Below, in pieces: positions 1-7,911 of a stretch of 64,000 nucleotides of DNA. The first letter of the stretch is position 1. Every line of letters starts with the position of its first letter. The position numbers and the translations under genes were made by a program. The stretch is from Streptomyces tsukubensis (lineage in GTDB: Bacteria; Actinomycetota; Actinomycetes; Streptomycetales; Streptomycetaceae): positions 2,418,001 through 2,482,000 of the forward strand of contig NZ_CP045178.1 of NCBI RefSeq assembly GCF_009296025.1. The letters run 5' to 3'. The notes beneath the pieces are model-generated. The model worked only from the letters and a program-made list of their open reading frames with translations. It was not told the origin of the DNA and made no database searches.

Positions 1-1124
1 GTGGCGTCCTTGAGGCGGCCCTGCGCCGGGGCGGAGCCGTCGTAGCCGTGCGGCCACCAGGGCTGCGCGGTGAGCCGGTCCAGGGCGGCGGAGAGCTCCT
101 GCGGGTCGGTGTCCGCGGGGACGTAGCGGTCGATGGCCACGCTCCAGATCTCGGCGCGCTCGGGGGCCGAGGAGAGCGCCGCTGTGTCGATGTGACCGGC
201 GTGCAGCCCGTCCTCGAAGTCGTGCACGGAGTACGCCACATCGTCAGCCCAGTCCATGACCTGGGCCTCGAAGCAGGTGGTGTGGGCCGGAGCGCCGCGC
301 CTGGCCCACGCGAAGACGGGCACGTCGTCCTCGTAGACGCCGAACTTGACGGAGTCCGGGTCCGTGGGGTGACCGCCGCGGGTCCAGGGGTATTTGGTGG
401 CGGCGTCGAGTGAGGCGCGGGTCAGATTGAGCCCGACGCTCACCTGCATATTGTCGGGCCCCGAGTTGATGAAACGCTTTGGCTCGATCCTGGTGAGCAG
501 CCGCAGCGACTGCGCGTTGCCCTCGAACCCGCCGCAGTCGGCGGCTACCTCGTTGAGTGCCTGCTCGCCATTGTGGCCGAAGGGCGGGTGGCCCAGGTCG
601 TGCGCGAGGCAGGCTGTCTCCACCAGGTCGGGGTCGCAGCCGAGGGCGGCGCCCAGTTCCCTGCCGACCTGCGCGCACTCCAGGGAGTGGGTCAGCCGGG
701 TGCGCGGGCTCGCGTCCCACACGCGGCTGCGGGTGCCGGGGGTCACGACCTGGGTCTTGCCGGAGAGCCTGCGCAGCGCGGAGGAGTGCAGCACCCGGGC
801 GCGGTCGCGCTGGAAGGCGGTGCGGCCGGGGCGTTTGTCGGGCTCGGGCGCCCAGCGTTCGGTGGCTGCCGCGCTGTCTTCCTCACCGTGCGCGTCGGCG
901 TAACCGCGGGCGTCGTCACAGCGGCGACCGTCGTCATGGCCACGTGTGTCGGTGCGAGCGCGACCGTCGTCATGGCCACGTACGTCGGTGTGCGCGCGAC
1001 CGTCGTCGTGACCGGGGCCGTCGGTGCGGGCCTCGGGTGCTCGGGGCGGGATGCCGGCCGTGTGGTGCCGGCCGGTCGTGTATCCCGGGCTGTCGGTGCC
1101 GCTCGTGCCGTCCGTGCCGTTCAT
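1..1124 (-). CDS. dgt: Deoxyguanosinetriphosphate triphosphohydrolase-like protein (3' end cut by window edge)
   Basis: HD-domain dNTP triphosphohydrolase, which hydrolyses dGTP or related dNTPs to nucleoside plus triphosphate in the cytoplasm. The minus-strand translation carries the metal-binding HD signature: [15 protein letters not shown], then [18 protein letters not shown], then [21 protein letters not shown]. The C-terminus runs off the left edge at base 1. I chose the ATG at 1122-1124, the furthest upstream in-frame start after a stop-free stretch; it has no clear ribosome site, so the start is uncertain. The first ~95 residues precede the usual [20 protein letters not shown] beginning and contain three copies of a G-H-D-D-G-R element, encoded by direct repeats at about 915-1015. 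That extension is unusual for the family. The family call is firm; the start is not. Confidence 0.88.
   Translation of the reverse strand, partial: MNGTDGTSGTDSPGYTTGRHHTAGIPPRAPEARTDGPGHDDGRAHTDVRGHDDGRARTDTRGHDDGRRCDDARGYADAHGEEDSAAATERWAPEPDKRPGRTAFQRDRARVLHSSALRRLSGKTQVVTPGTRSRVWDASPRTRLTHSLECAQVGRELGAALGCDPDLVETACLAHDLGHPPFGHNGEQALNEVAADCGGFEGNAQSLRLLTRIEPKRFINSGPDNMQVSVGLNLTRASLDAATKYPWTRGGHPTDPDSVKFGVYEDDVPVFAWARRGAPAHTTCFEAQVMDWADDVAYSVHDFEDGLHAGHIDTAALSSAPERAEIWSVAIDRYVPADTDPQELSAALDRLTAQPWWPHGYDGSAPAQGRLKDA
915..1018 (-). repeat. In-frame direct repeats encoding GHDDGR-type units in the dgt N-terminus
   Basis: Three copies of a unit of about 36 bases share the core cgaccgtcgtcatggccacg (plus strand) and encode [11 protein letters not shown] on the minus strand. 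The unit is a multiple of three, so the frame is kept. It lies upstream of the conserved HD domain. Confidence 0.7.
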
Positions 1125-1825
1125 GAGGTCGACAGTAAACGGCCCGGTCGGCGGATGGGGTGCTTGGCGTCGTACGGGCGGTGTGGGAGGTCTGTGGGGC
1201 GGGTGGATCTGGAGGGGCGGACGGTCGGGCAGGTCGGGGGGCTGAAGGGGGTGGGGTGCGGTTTCGGAGGGTGGGGCGGGCGGGTGATCGCTGGGAGTGG
1301 GGTGCGTCCGGCTCGGAGCGGGTGGGGTGGGGTGAGGTGAGGTGAGGTGGTCGGCGCGGTTCGTTGTCAGTGGTGGCGGCTACCTTCGGAAGAACCGATC
1401 GGGGCCTGGTGGCGTCGAGATGGTGGGAAGCGAGTGGTGGGCGAGTGGTGGGGCGTGGGGCGCGGAGGCGACCTCGCGCAGTGACCAGGACGGGGGGCAC
1501 GGGGGATGTGGGCGCGCGTACGCGGGGTTCCTCGGGTGCCGGGACCGGGTGGGCCCCGCCTGCGCGGGGGTTCCCTCCGGGCCGGGACCGGCGGCGTTGG
1601 ATGTTCACCCCGCCGCCGGGAGTGGTGCGTGAGGCGTTCCCCCGCCGACGGGAGTGGTGCGCGAGGCGTTCCCCCGCCGACGGGGCCGATACGCAGGACG
1701 CTCCCCCACCGCCCAGTCCGGTACAGGTGGTACGGGTAGTACGGGTGCCCGGTTGGGCGTGCGGTGCTCGCCGCGTGGGATGTGCCCGCCGTGCGTGCGG
1801 GGCCCGACACTCGTGTGGCGGGAAG
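1125..1825. other. Long intergenic region between dgt and the FMN reductase, repeat-rich
   Basis: No convincing gene is seen in these 700 bases. Frames that stay open on both strands are Arg/Pro/Gly-rich and lack family resemblance. The first part holds G-rich runs, including a ggtga-type microsatellite near 1325-1350. The second part holds the 32-33 bp tandem array listed separately and one CRISPR-repeat-like hairpin at about 1548-1576. Confidence 0.6.
1603..1715. repeat. Tandem array, 32-33 bp period, about 3.5 units
   Basis: Units begin at 1603, 1636, 1668 and 1700 with gttcaccccgccgc, gttcccccgccgac, gttcccccgccgac and gctcccccaccgc. The first two units share the tail gggagtggtgcg; the third diverges after the core. 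The units follow each other without spacers, so this is a minisatellite and not a CRISPR. Confidence 0.8.
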
Positions 1826-2599
1826 TCACCCCCCGTAAGGTCGCGTCTCCTTGGCGTCGCGCAGGGCGTAGCCCCACCACGTGAGCTGGTCGAGCATCGC
1901 CTCCGCCGCGGTGTCCGGGGCCTCCGGCTGGCGGTGGCGGCCGTGCTCGTCGAAGAGGGCGTGCGCGTTGTGGAAGGACACGGTGTCGCGGACGGTGACG
2001 GCGTGCATCTCGGCGAAGACCGGGCGGAGTTGTTCGACGGCGCGCAGGCCGCCGGAGATACCGCCGTAGGAGACGAAGGCGACCGGTTTGGCCTGCCATT
2101 CCACGAAGTGCCAGTCGATCAGACTCTTCAGGGAAGCGGGGAAGGAGTGGTTGTACTCGGGGGTGAGGATCAGGAAGGCGTCGGCTGCCGCCAGGGCCGG
2201 GGAGGTCTTCGCCAGCTCCGCGGCGACGGCGGGCGACGGCGTGGAGGTGAGTGAGGTGGGGAGTTCGGTGTCGGCGAGGTCGATGACCGTGCTCTCCAGG
2301 TCGCCGTGGTCCCTGACGTGGGCGAGCAGCCACTCGGCGACGACGGGGCCGAAGCGCCCCTCCCGGTTGCTGCCGATGATGACCGCGACCCGCAAGGGTG
2401 TGGGCCTGCGGTCTTCCCTCGCTTCCTGAGCGGCGGAGGTGGTGAGCGGGCCGCTCTCGGCGGCGAGGGTGGAAAGAGGAGTGACGAGAGTGGGGGTGGA
2501 AGTGGCCGGGGCCGGGGCCGGTGTGCTGGCTGAAGTGGTGGGGGCCGAGGTAGTGGGGGCCGACGTGGTGGGGGCTTGGTTGTCCGTCTTGGTGTCCAT
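1826..2599 (-). CDS. NADPH-dependent FMN reductase family flavoprotein
   Basis: Flavodoxin-fold NAD(P)H:FMN oxidoreductase, 257 residues from the chosen start, expected in the cytoplasm. The fold is visible from about residue 65: the phosphate-binding loop VIIGSNREGRFG, then LTPEYNHSFPASLKSLIDW and the VSYGGISGGLRA loop, all typical of the SsuE/YieF-type family. The first ~60 residues are a Thr/Ser/Ala/Pro low-complexity tail with a repeated APTTS unit, unusual for these compact proteins. The ATG at 2597-2599 was chosen over a TTG at 2620 because a promoter-like pair (TTGACC and TATGAC) ends only a few bases upstream of it, which would give a nearly leaderless mRNA. The substrate cannot be read from sequence. 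Confidence 0.88.
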   Translation of the reverse strand: MDTKTDNQAPTTSAPTTSAPTTSASTPAPAPATSTPTLVTPLSTLAAESGPLTTSAAQEAREDRRPTPLRVAVIIGSNREGRFGPVVAEWLLAHVRDHGDLESTVIDLADTELPTSLTSTPSPAVAAELAKTSPALAAADAFLILTPEYNHSFPASLKSLIDWHFVEWQAKPVAFVSYGGISGGLRAVEQLRPVFAEMHAVTVRDTVSFHNAHALFDEHGRHRQPEAPDTAAEAMLDQLTWWGYALRDAKETRPYGG

Positions 2600-2608
2600 T
2601 CCGGAAGC

Positions 2609-2636
2609 GTCATATGTCAACCATGGTTGAGGTCAA
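2609..2636 (-). promoter_or_regulatory. Promoter with a perfect palindromic operator, FMN reductase
   Basis: On the minus strand TTGACC (2631-2636) and TATGAC (2609-2614) are separated by 16 bases. The spacer is almost filled by the perfect 14-bp palindrome TCAACCATGGTTGA at 2617-2630. A repressor bound there would block polymerase. The start codon at 2599 lies about 10 bases downstream of the -10 element. No regulator gene is adjacent. Confidence 0.6.
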
Positions 2637-3326
2637 GGGCTCTTTTCTCGGTGCGGGGCGCACCGGATTGAGGCCCGCCGTAGCCCCGACTCAGCCCTGC
2701 TGTGGCCCTGCCCCTCTCGGTGCGGGGCGCAGGGCCCTCCATAGCCCCGCTGTGGCCCCCGGCATACCCCCCTGTGGCCCTGATCACGGTGTCGCGCATG
2801 ACTCTCTCCACCTCTCGGGACGATGCGGAACAACGGAGAACAGCCGACCGCCGCGCGGGTGGGCCGCCTGATCGCGCGCGTTCGTCCCGCCAAGCCTCGC
2901 GTGGCCGGACGCGAGGGGCCGCGTAGTCGGCGCGGGACGGCGGGTGGGCGCGGAAAGTGACGTGGCTTCATCCCGTTCCGTGTCGCGGAGTGGCCCCGTT
3001 CGTGTCGCGGGGTCACCCCGTTCCGTGTCACGCGAGTCGCCTCGTTCCGTGTCGCGGGGTCACCCGTTCCGTGTCGCGGGGTCACCCGTTCCGTGTCGCG
3101 GGGTCACCCGTTCACCCGCCTGGGGCCGACTTCGCCCTCCCGGTCGGGATACGCCCCTGACCTGGGGCGATACGGCTAATGCGCTGTCAGCGGACCCGCA
3201 GACGTCGGCTTTTTGACGTGGCATCGGCAGGCGCGTGGCGCCAAGTGGCACTTACCTCGTCTGTGAGGGCACGCTCGTCGTCGCGGTGCGGGAATGCCGC
3301 GGCCGTGTCCTCGTCGGAGGAGCACC
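2637..3326. other. Intergenic region with repeats, no gene recognised
   Basis: Between the divergent FMN reductase and the secreted-protein gene there is no recognisable coding sequence. Bases 2650-2790 hold two related segments starting with ctcggtgcggggcgca. Bases 2972-3115 hold a tandem array. The stretch 3180-3326 should contain the promoter of the downstream gene, but no clear -35/-10 pair was found. Confidence 0.6.
2972..3115. repeat. 22-bp tandem repeat array
   Basis: The last three units are exact and 22 bp apart, starting at 3061, 3083 and 3105 with cacccgttccgtgtcgcggg. Upstream units are degenerate. The frames through it are artefacts of the repeat. Confidence 0.85.
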
Positions 3327-3899
3327 ATGCCTACAGCCCGCCTGCTGACCGGTACCGCGCTCGCCGCAGCGGCGGCGGGTCTGACCGTCGTGCCCGCGTA
3401 CGCCGGTGCGGAGGAGCCCTCCGGGAGCGCCGCCAGGCAGGGGGCGCTCCAGATGTCCCCGTCCACGGTCGTACCGGGCGCGACCGTGCTGGTGAACACG
3501 GCTGCCTGTGGTTCGCGCGCCACCGCGACCGGGGACGCGGCGGCGGTGGGGTCGGGCTCGTTCGCCCTCGCACCCAGCACACGTCCAGAGGACGCTCGCG
3601 GAAAGTTCAGGGTGCCGCCTTCGGCGCAGCCGGGAACGTACGAGATCGTCGCGAAGTGCTCCGACGGCACTTCGGTGGCGGGGGACCTCATGGTCACCCT
3701 CCAGGGCGCCCAGGGAGCCCAGGGAGCCGCCGCGGACGTGGCGCCGCCGATGGCTCCCAGGGGGCATGTGAGGACGGGGGTCGGCGGCGCACTCGGCACC
3801 GACCCCGTACGGACCGCGGCGGGTGTGGCCGCGTTGGCCGTCGCCGCCGCGGGCGGTACCTGGCTCCTGCACCGCCGGGCGAGAGGCGACAGGATCTGA
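3327..3899 (+). CDS. Secreted, C-terminally membrane-anchored surface protein next to a sortase gene
   Basis: A 190-residue exported protein of unknown function. GGAGGAG lies 6 bases before the ATG, which fixes the start. Residues 1-28 are a signal peptide (MPTARLLTGTALAAAAAG, cleavage probably after AYA). The middle (about 40-125) looks like a single beta-rich domain with two Cys, in TAACGSRA and AKCSDGTS, that could form a disulphide. The C-terminus has a hydrophobic helix (TAAGVAALAVAAAGGTWLL) followed by the basic tail HRRARGDRI, the arrangement of a sorted or tail-anchored protein. No clean LPXTG or LAXTG motif precedes the helix. A sortase gene follows 284 bases downstream, so it may be the sortase's partner. 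Confidence 0.75.
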   Translation: MPTARLLTGTALAAAAAGLTVVPAYAGAEEPSGSAARQGALQMSPSTVVPGATVLVNTAACGSRATATGDAAAVGSGSFALAPSTRPEDARGKFRVPPSAQPGTYEIVAKCSDGTSVAGDLMVTLQGAQGAQGAAADVAPPMAPRGHVRTGVGGALGTDPVRTAAGVAALAVAAAGGTWLLHRRARGDRI

Positions 3900-4035
3900 C
3901 GGACACCCTCCGTCGCCCACCGGTACCGCCGCTCCCTCTCCCGGAGCCCCATGCCACTCCCGTCGGCCGGGCTCCGGGGGAACGGGGCAGGCCCTCGCCC
4001 CCGAGGGGAGAGACCTCGTTGTTCCACCGCAGGGA

Positions 4036-4137
4036 CCAAAGAGACCGTAGGGACCCCAGAGACCGTAGAGACCAAAGATTCCGAGGAGTCCGAGGAGTCC
4101 GAGGAGTCCGAGGAGATCGCAGAGACCCAGGAGACCT
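4036..4137. repeat. Short tandem repeats upstream of the sortase gene
   Basis: A degenerate gagaccgtag-type repeat (4036-4078) runs into a 9-bp repeat ccgaggagt (about 4080-4116, 3-4 copies). This purine-rich stretch lies between the surface-protein stop and the sortase start. Confidence 0.8.
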
Positions 4138-4183
4138 AAGAGGCCGAAGTGAGCGCGGGAATGACCGGCCTCGTCGCACTCAC

Positions 4184-4906
4184 ATGGCCTCTGAGTCGCA
4201 CCCCATCGCCGGGCCGAACAGCCCGTGCGCGGACACCTCATGTGATGGTGCGGGGACCGCCCCCGCCCGGCGTGAGGTCGGCGGGTTGCGGGCCGGGACC
4301 GTGGCGGCCGGCGTCGTCACCCTGCTCGCGCTGGGCTCGGGGCTCTGGCTGCTGCGCAGCGGTTCCGACACGCACGCACCGCCTCAGCCGTCCGCCGCAC
4401 AGGCGGTGGCTCCCGGACAGCGGGCGCGTGACGCGGCACCGGCCCTGGCCCCCTCCGCGCCGGACCGTATCCGGATCCCGTCGATCGACGTGGACGCCCC
4501 AATGATGGGGCTCGCACTCACCGCCGGGGGCAGTCTCGGTGTGCCGCCGCCGCAGAAATCGGAGGTCGCCGGCTGGTACGAGGCGGGCACCACTCCGGGC
4601 GAGAACGGCACAGCCGTCGTGGCGGGACACGTCGACAACGCGAAGGGCCCCGCCGTCTTCTACTCCCTGGGGGCGCTGACCAAGGGGAGCACGATCGAGG
4701 TGGCGCGGCGGGACGGCACGATCGCGGTGTTCACCGTCGACGCCGTGGAGCTCTACAGCGCGCGGCACTTCCCCGACCACAAGGTGTACGGCCCCTCGCC
4801 CCGGCCCGAACTGCGGGTGATCACCTGCGGCGGCGGATACTCGAAGGAGACGGGCTATCAGGGCAACGTCGTGGTCTTCGCGCACCTCACAGGCAGCAAG
4901 CCGTGA
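4184..4906 (+). CDS. Class F-like sortase
   Basis: Cysteine transpeptidase of the sortase superfamily, 240 residues, anchored in the membrane with its catalytic domain outside. After a short N-terminal tail comes one membrane segment (about residues 30-50, AAGVVTLLALGSGLWLL), an Ala/Pro linker, then the sortase barrel from APDRIRIPSIDVDAPMMGLAL. The catalytic His is in VVAGHVDN and the catalytic Cys in LRVITCGGGYS; the strand after it reads GYQGNVVVFAHL. The usual catalytic Arg is not obvious in that strand. The ATG at 4184 places the transmembrane helix at the expected distance. The neighbouring upstream secreted protein is its likely partner. Class assignment is by resemblance to Streptomyces class F enzymes. 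Confidence 0.85.
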   Translation: MASESHPIAGPNSPCADTSCDGAGTAPARREVGGLRAGTVAAGVVTLLALGSGLWLLRSGSDTHAPPQPSAAQAVAPGQRARDAAPALAPSAPDRIRIPSIDVDAPMMGLALTAGGSLGVPPPQKSEVAGWYEAGTTPGENGTAVVAGHVDNAKGPAVFYSLGALTKGSTIEVARRDGTIAVFTVDAVELYSARHFPDHKVYGPSPRPELRVITCGGGYSKETGYQGNVVVFAHLTGSKP

Positions 4907-4967
4907 GCGGTAGGCCACCTGTCCCGATCCCGCCGCGCCCCACCGGAGTGAACTGAGCCCCCTGGAC

Positions 4968-5105
4968 GGTGCGCCGACGCTCAAGTTCACGGGCGCGCAA
5001 TTGCTCAAGCGCCCGGACGCTCAAGTTCACGGGCACCCAAGTTCACGGGCGCGGAGGTGCTCAAGCGCCCAGGCACCCAAGTTCACGGTGCCCAGGTGCT
5101 GAGAT
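4968..5105. repeat. Degenerate tandem repeat between convergent genes
   Basis: Copies of ctcaagttcacgggc occur at about 4980 and 5010, with variants cccaagttcacggg near 5037 and 5080, interleaved with gctcaagcgccc. It fills the gap between the sortase stop and the convergent permease stop. Confidence 0.8.
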
Positions 5106-5130
5106 ACACAGGGGCCCAGCACGCGATCGC

Positions 5131-5910
5131 TCAAGCCACCCACTGGTCGTACGCGAGTTTCGCCACCAGTGAGACGACGACCACGACGAGGACCGCCCTG
5201 ACAAAGCCGCTGCCCCGCTTCAACGCCGTCCGGGCGCCGGCGAGACCGCCCGCGAGGCTACAGGCGGCCATCGGCGCGGCCAACTGCCACAGCACCGTGC
5301 CGTGGTAGGCGAACATCGCGAGCGCGCCGAGGTTGGTGCAGACGTTGACGATCTTCGCGGTGGCCGAGGCGTGCACGAGATCCAGGTGGAGTACTGCGGT
5401 GAGGGCGAGGACGAGGAAGGTTCCGGTTCCGGGGCCGATGAGGCCGTCGTACAGGCCGAGACCGATGCCTACGACGAGGACGGCCGTGACGTTCCGTCCC
5501 CTGCCCGCCGGGCCGGTGGCGGGCGCCGTGCCGAAAGCGGGCCTGAACATGACGAAGGCCAGCACGGCCAGAAGCACCACCATGATCATCGGGCGCATCA
5601 CGGCACTGTCGATACCGGCGGCGAAGAACGCGCCGCACATCGATCCGCAGAGCGCGGCCACGCCGATCCGCAGCGCCCGGCCCAGACCGACGGGCACCTT
5701 CCGGGCATAGGCCACCGCAGCCGCGGAAGTACCGACCACGGCGACCGCCTTGTTGGTGCCGAGTATCGAAGCGGGCGCGACGTGCGGCGCGCCGATGAGC
5801 AGCGCGGGAAGGAGCAGTAGACCACCGCCTCCGACCACGGCGTCGATCCAGCCGGCCGCTCCCGCGGCGAGACACAGGACCACCACAGTGGTCAGGGATA
5901 TGTCATACAT
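5131..5910 (-). CDS. TauE/SafE family sulfite exporter-like membrane protein
   Basis: Polytopic inner-membrane protein of the TauE/SafE (DUF81) family, 259 residues, proposed in this family to move sulfur-containing organic or inorganic anions. The start is MYDISLTTVVVLCLAAG. About eight hydrophobic segments can be counted, and the diagnostic glycine-rich motif GWIDAVVGGGGLLLLPAL is in the first repeat, with GLYDGLIGPGTGTFLVLAL as its counterpart in the second half. It is divergently transcribed from the TetR gene at 6077, so it may belong to that regulator's set. The substrate is unknown. Confidence 0.9.
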   Translation of the reverse strand: MYDISLTTVVVLCLAAGAAGWIDAVVGGGGLLLLPALLIGAPHVAPASILGTNKAVAVVGTSAAAVAYARKVPVGLGRALRIGVAALCGSMCGAFFAAGIDSAVMRPMIMVVLLAVLAFVMFRPAFGTAPATGPAGRGRNVTAVLVVGIGLGLYDGLIGPGTGTFLVLALTAVLHLDLVHASATAKIVNVCTNLGALAMFAYHGTVLWQLAAPMAACSLAGGLAGARTALKRGSGFVRAVLVVVVVSLVAKLAYDQWVA

Positions 5911-6040
5911 GGGCAGCGACTCTATGGAAGCCGTGCGCGCCCCCGTCCGGCCGCCCCGCCAGGGTGTGTACGGCCGGTTTCGGGGTGGGCCGTACACGCC
6001 CGCACCCGGGCCCGCAGCCGCGCCCCCACTCCACCCTTTC

Positions 6041-6077
6041 TTGACCGTTCGTTCTTGATACGTTTACGATCAACCCG
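6041..6077 (+). promoter_or_regulatory. Leaderless promoter and TetR operator copy 1
   Basis: TTGACC (6041-6046), 18 bases, then TACGAT (6065-6070) predicts transcription starting at about 6077, exactly at the GTG of the TetR gene. Overlapping the -35 is GACCGTTCGTTC (6043-6054), an imperfect version of the inverted repeat found upstream of the downstream dehydrogenase. Confidence 0.55.
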
Positions 6078-6661
6078 TGCCAAGGACAAAGGAATTCGAT
6101 CCGGACGCGGCCCTCCAGTCAGCCCTTGAGCTGTTCTGGCGGCGCGGCTACGAGGCGACATCGATGGCGGATCTCGTGGCGCACCTGGGCATCGGCAGGG
6201 CGAGCGTCTACGCCACGTTCGGCAGCAAGCACGAGCTGTACCTGCGGGCGCTCGACCGCTACATCGAGGCGCAGGACCCCGTCCTCATCAGGGAATTGTC
6301 GGCTCCGGGGCCGGCGCTCCCCGCGGTGCGTTCACTGGTACTGCGGTTCGCGGAGGAGGCCGGCGCGGCGCCGACGCGCGCCCAGGGGTGCCTCGTCACC
6401 AACACCGCGACGGAGCTGGGGCCGCACGACACGGCTGCCGCGCGCCGGGTGGAGGAGAGCTGGGCGCGCGTCGAGACCCTGCTGCACTCCGCGCTCGTAC
6501 GGGCCCAGGCACAGGGCGAACTCCCGCAGGAGCGCGACGCACGCGCTCTCGCCCGGATGCTGCTCATCCTGATGCAGGGCATACGGGTCGCGGGCAAGGT
6601 GCCCGCGCAGCCCTCGCGGGTACGGGACGCGGCGGAACAGGCCCTCATGCTGCTGAGCTGA
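6077..6661 (+). CDS. TetR family transcriptional regulator
   Basis: One-component repressor, 194 residues. The N-terminal helix-turn-helix is clear: ALELFWRRGYEATSMADLVA, then HLGIGRASVYATFGSKHELY. The C-terminal ligand domain contains CLVTNTATEL, as in the TetR subfamily linked to electrophile or aldehyde-responsive dehydrogenases. The GTG at 6077 has no ribosome site and coincides with the predicted transcription start, suggesting leaderless expression. An inverted repeat related to the one at its own promoter (GACCG-AA-CGGTC) lies before the dehydrogenase gene at 6813, so it probably represses both itself and that gene. Confidence 0.92.
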   Translation: MPRTKEFDPDAALQSALELFWRRGYEATSMADLVAHLGIGRASVYATFGSKHELYLRALDRYIEAQDPVLIRELSAPGPALPAVRSLVLRFAEEAGAAPTRAQGCLVTNTATELGPHDTAAARRVEESWARVETLLHSALVRAQAQGELPQERDARALARMLLILMQGIRVAGKVPAQPSRVRDAAEQALMLLS

Positions 6662-6741
6662 GGCCCTGCCCCGCCCGTCACCCCTCACCCATCGCCTGTC
6701 ACCCGTCACACGCCACCTGACACCGATCTGCCGCCATACAA

Positions 6742-6753
6742 GACCGAACGGTC
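6742..6753. promoter_or_regulatory. TetR operator copy 2 upstream of the SDR gene
   Basis: GACCGAACGGTC is a perfect 5+5 inverted repeat around AA, 60 bases before the SDR start. It matches the site at 6043-6054 with one mismatch in the second half-site. Confidence 0.55.
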
Positions 6754-6812
6754 AATAACCGTACCGCCCGCGCGTCACCCACCGCACCACCGGACTTCAG
6801 GAGAGCCCTCTC

Positions 6813-7622
6813 ATGTCCACCAAGACCAGCACGGCCCCCAGGACCGCGGCCTCCCCGGCGTCCGCGCCCTTCGCAGATCGCACCGTTCTCGTCACGGGAG
6901 CAGGGGCGGGTATCGGTCGAGCCGTCGCGCTCGCCTTCGCCGCCGGAGGGGCCTCCGTCGCCGTCGCGGGTCGTACCCCGGCCTCGTTGGAGGAGACGAC
7001 GGCCCTGATAGCGGCGGCTGGCGGCACCGCGGCGGCGTTCACCGCCGATGTTTCCGACGCGGACTCCACGCGCGCCCTGGTGGCCGCTGTCGTGGACCGT
7101 TTCGGCTCCCTGGACATCGCCGTGAACAACGCCGGGGTGTTCCGCGGTGGGGCTCCGCTCGCCGAACTCTCCGACTCCGACTGGCGGACCCTGCTGGACA
7201 TCAACGTCACCGGCGTCTTCAACAGCCTCCGTGCCGAGGTGGAGTTGATGCGCGGACAGGACGACGGTGGAGTGATCGTCAACATCGCCTCCAACCTGGG
7301 TGCCCACTCGCGCTCGGCGGGAAAGACCGCCTATGCCATGTCCAAGGCCGCGGTCTCGGCGCTGTCCAGGGGCGCCGCACTCGACCACATCGGCGACGGG
7401 GTCCGCATCAACGCGGTGAGCCCGGGCCCGGTGGCCACCACCATGTCGCTGATGCCAGGGGAGAGCGAGGCCGAGCGTGTGGTGCGGATGAAGGAGCAGT
7501 CACCCCTCGGCCGGGTCTCGACGCTGGAGGAGGTGGCCGCTGCCGTACTGCATCTCGCCTCACCCGCCGCGGCGTCGTTCGTCGGCGCCGACCTGGTGAT
7601 CGACGGCGGCGCCACGGCGTGA
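6813..7622 (+). CDS. Short-chain dehydrogenase/reductase (SDR), classical type
   Basis: NAD(P)-dependent oxidoreductase with a Rossmann fold, 269 residues. The cofactor loop TGAGAGIGRAVAL is at about residues 29-41, NNAG at about 108, and the catalytic tetrad is visible: Asn in DINVTGVFN, Ser in NIASN, and Tyr/Lys in YAMSKAAV. After it comes NAVSPGPVATTM, typical of classical SDRs. An AGGAGAG ribosome site precedes the ATG. It follows the TetR gene and carries a matching operator, so it is probably the main target of that regulator. The substrate is not deducible. Confidence 0.92.
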   Translation: MSTKTSTAPRTAASPASAPFADRTVLVTGAGAGIGRAVALAFAAGGASVAVAGRTPASLEETTALIAAAGGTAAAFTADVSDADSTRALVAAVVDRFGSLDIAVNNAGVFRGGAPLAELSDSDWRTLLDINVTGVFNSLRAEVELMRGQDDGGVIVNIASNLGAHSRSAGKTAYAMSKAAVSALSRGAALDHIGDGVRINAVSPGPVATTMSLMPGESEAERVVRMKEQSPLGRVSTLEEVAAAVLHLASPAAASFVGADLVIDGGATA

Positions 7623-7911
7623 CACGCGGACGCCGAGCGCCTCGGGGTGTCGTGACACGAGGAGCCGCGCGTCTCGATGTGGCGTGACACGCGGAAGCCG
7701 CGCGTCTCCATGTGACACGACACGCGGGAGCTGAGCGCCACGACATGGCACCCGGTCGTCGCGCGCCTCGGTAGGACATGCGGGAGCGGAGGGCGGGCAG
7801 CCGGAGGCGGGAAGCCGATGGTCCCGCCCTCGGGCCGGAACGGGGCGTCCCGGCCGGGCGTCTATGGTGACCCATTGGACTTCGTTGTCGAGAAGACCGA
7901 GGAGCCCCGGT
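7623..7911. repeat. Degenerate tandem repeat between two SDR genes
   Basis: Bases 7623-7735 contain about three copies of a ~35-base unit with the core gacacgcggaagccgcgcgt. The rest (7736-7900) has no evident gene. A GGAG ribosome site for the next gene lies near 7900. Confidence 0.7.

Noticed and set aside
1548-1576. A 29-base hairpin (gtgggccccgcctgcgcggg onward) resembling a type I-E CRISPR repeat
   Set aside because: Only one copy; nothing similar occurs 61 bases up- or downstream, and no cas genes are present.
1603-1715. Possible mini-CRISPR array
   Set aside because: Units are contiguous with a 32-33 bp period and no unique spacers, so it is a plain tandem repeat.
2633-3216. Open frames with repeated TPRHGTGDPATRN-like peptides
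   Set aside because: Produced by translating the 22-bp DNA repeat; no start signals and no coding bias.
3179-4183. Long in-frame extension upstream of the sortase start
   Set aside because: It runs through the surface-protein gene in another frame and through repeats; the sortase membrane helix is correctly placed from the ATG at 4184.
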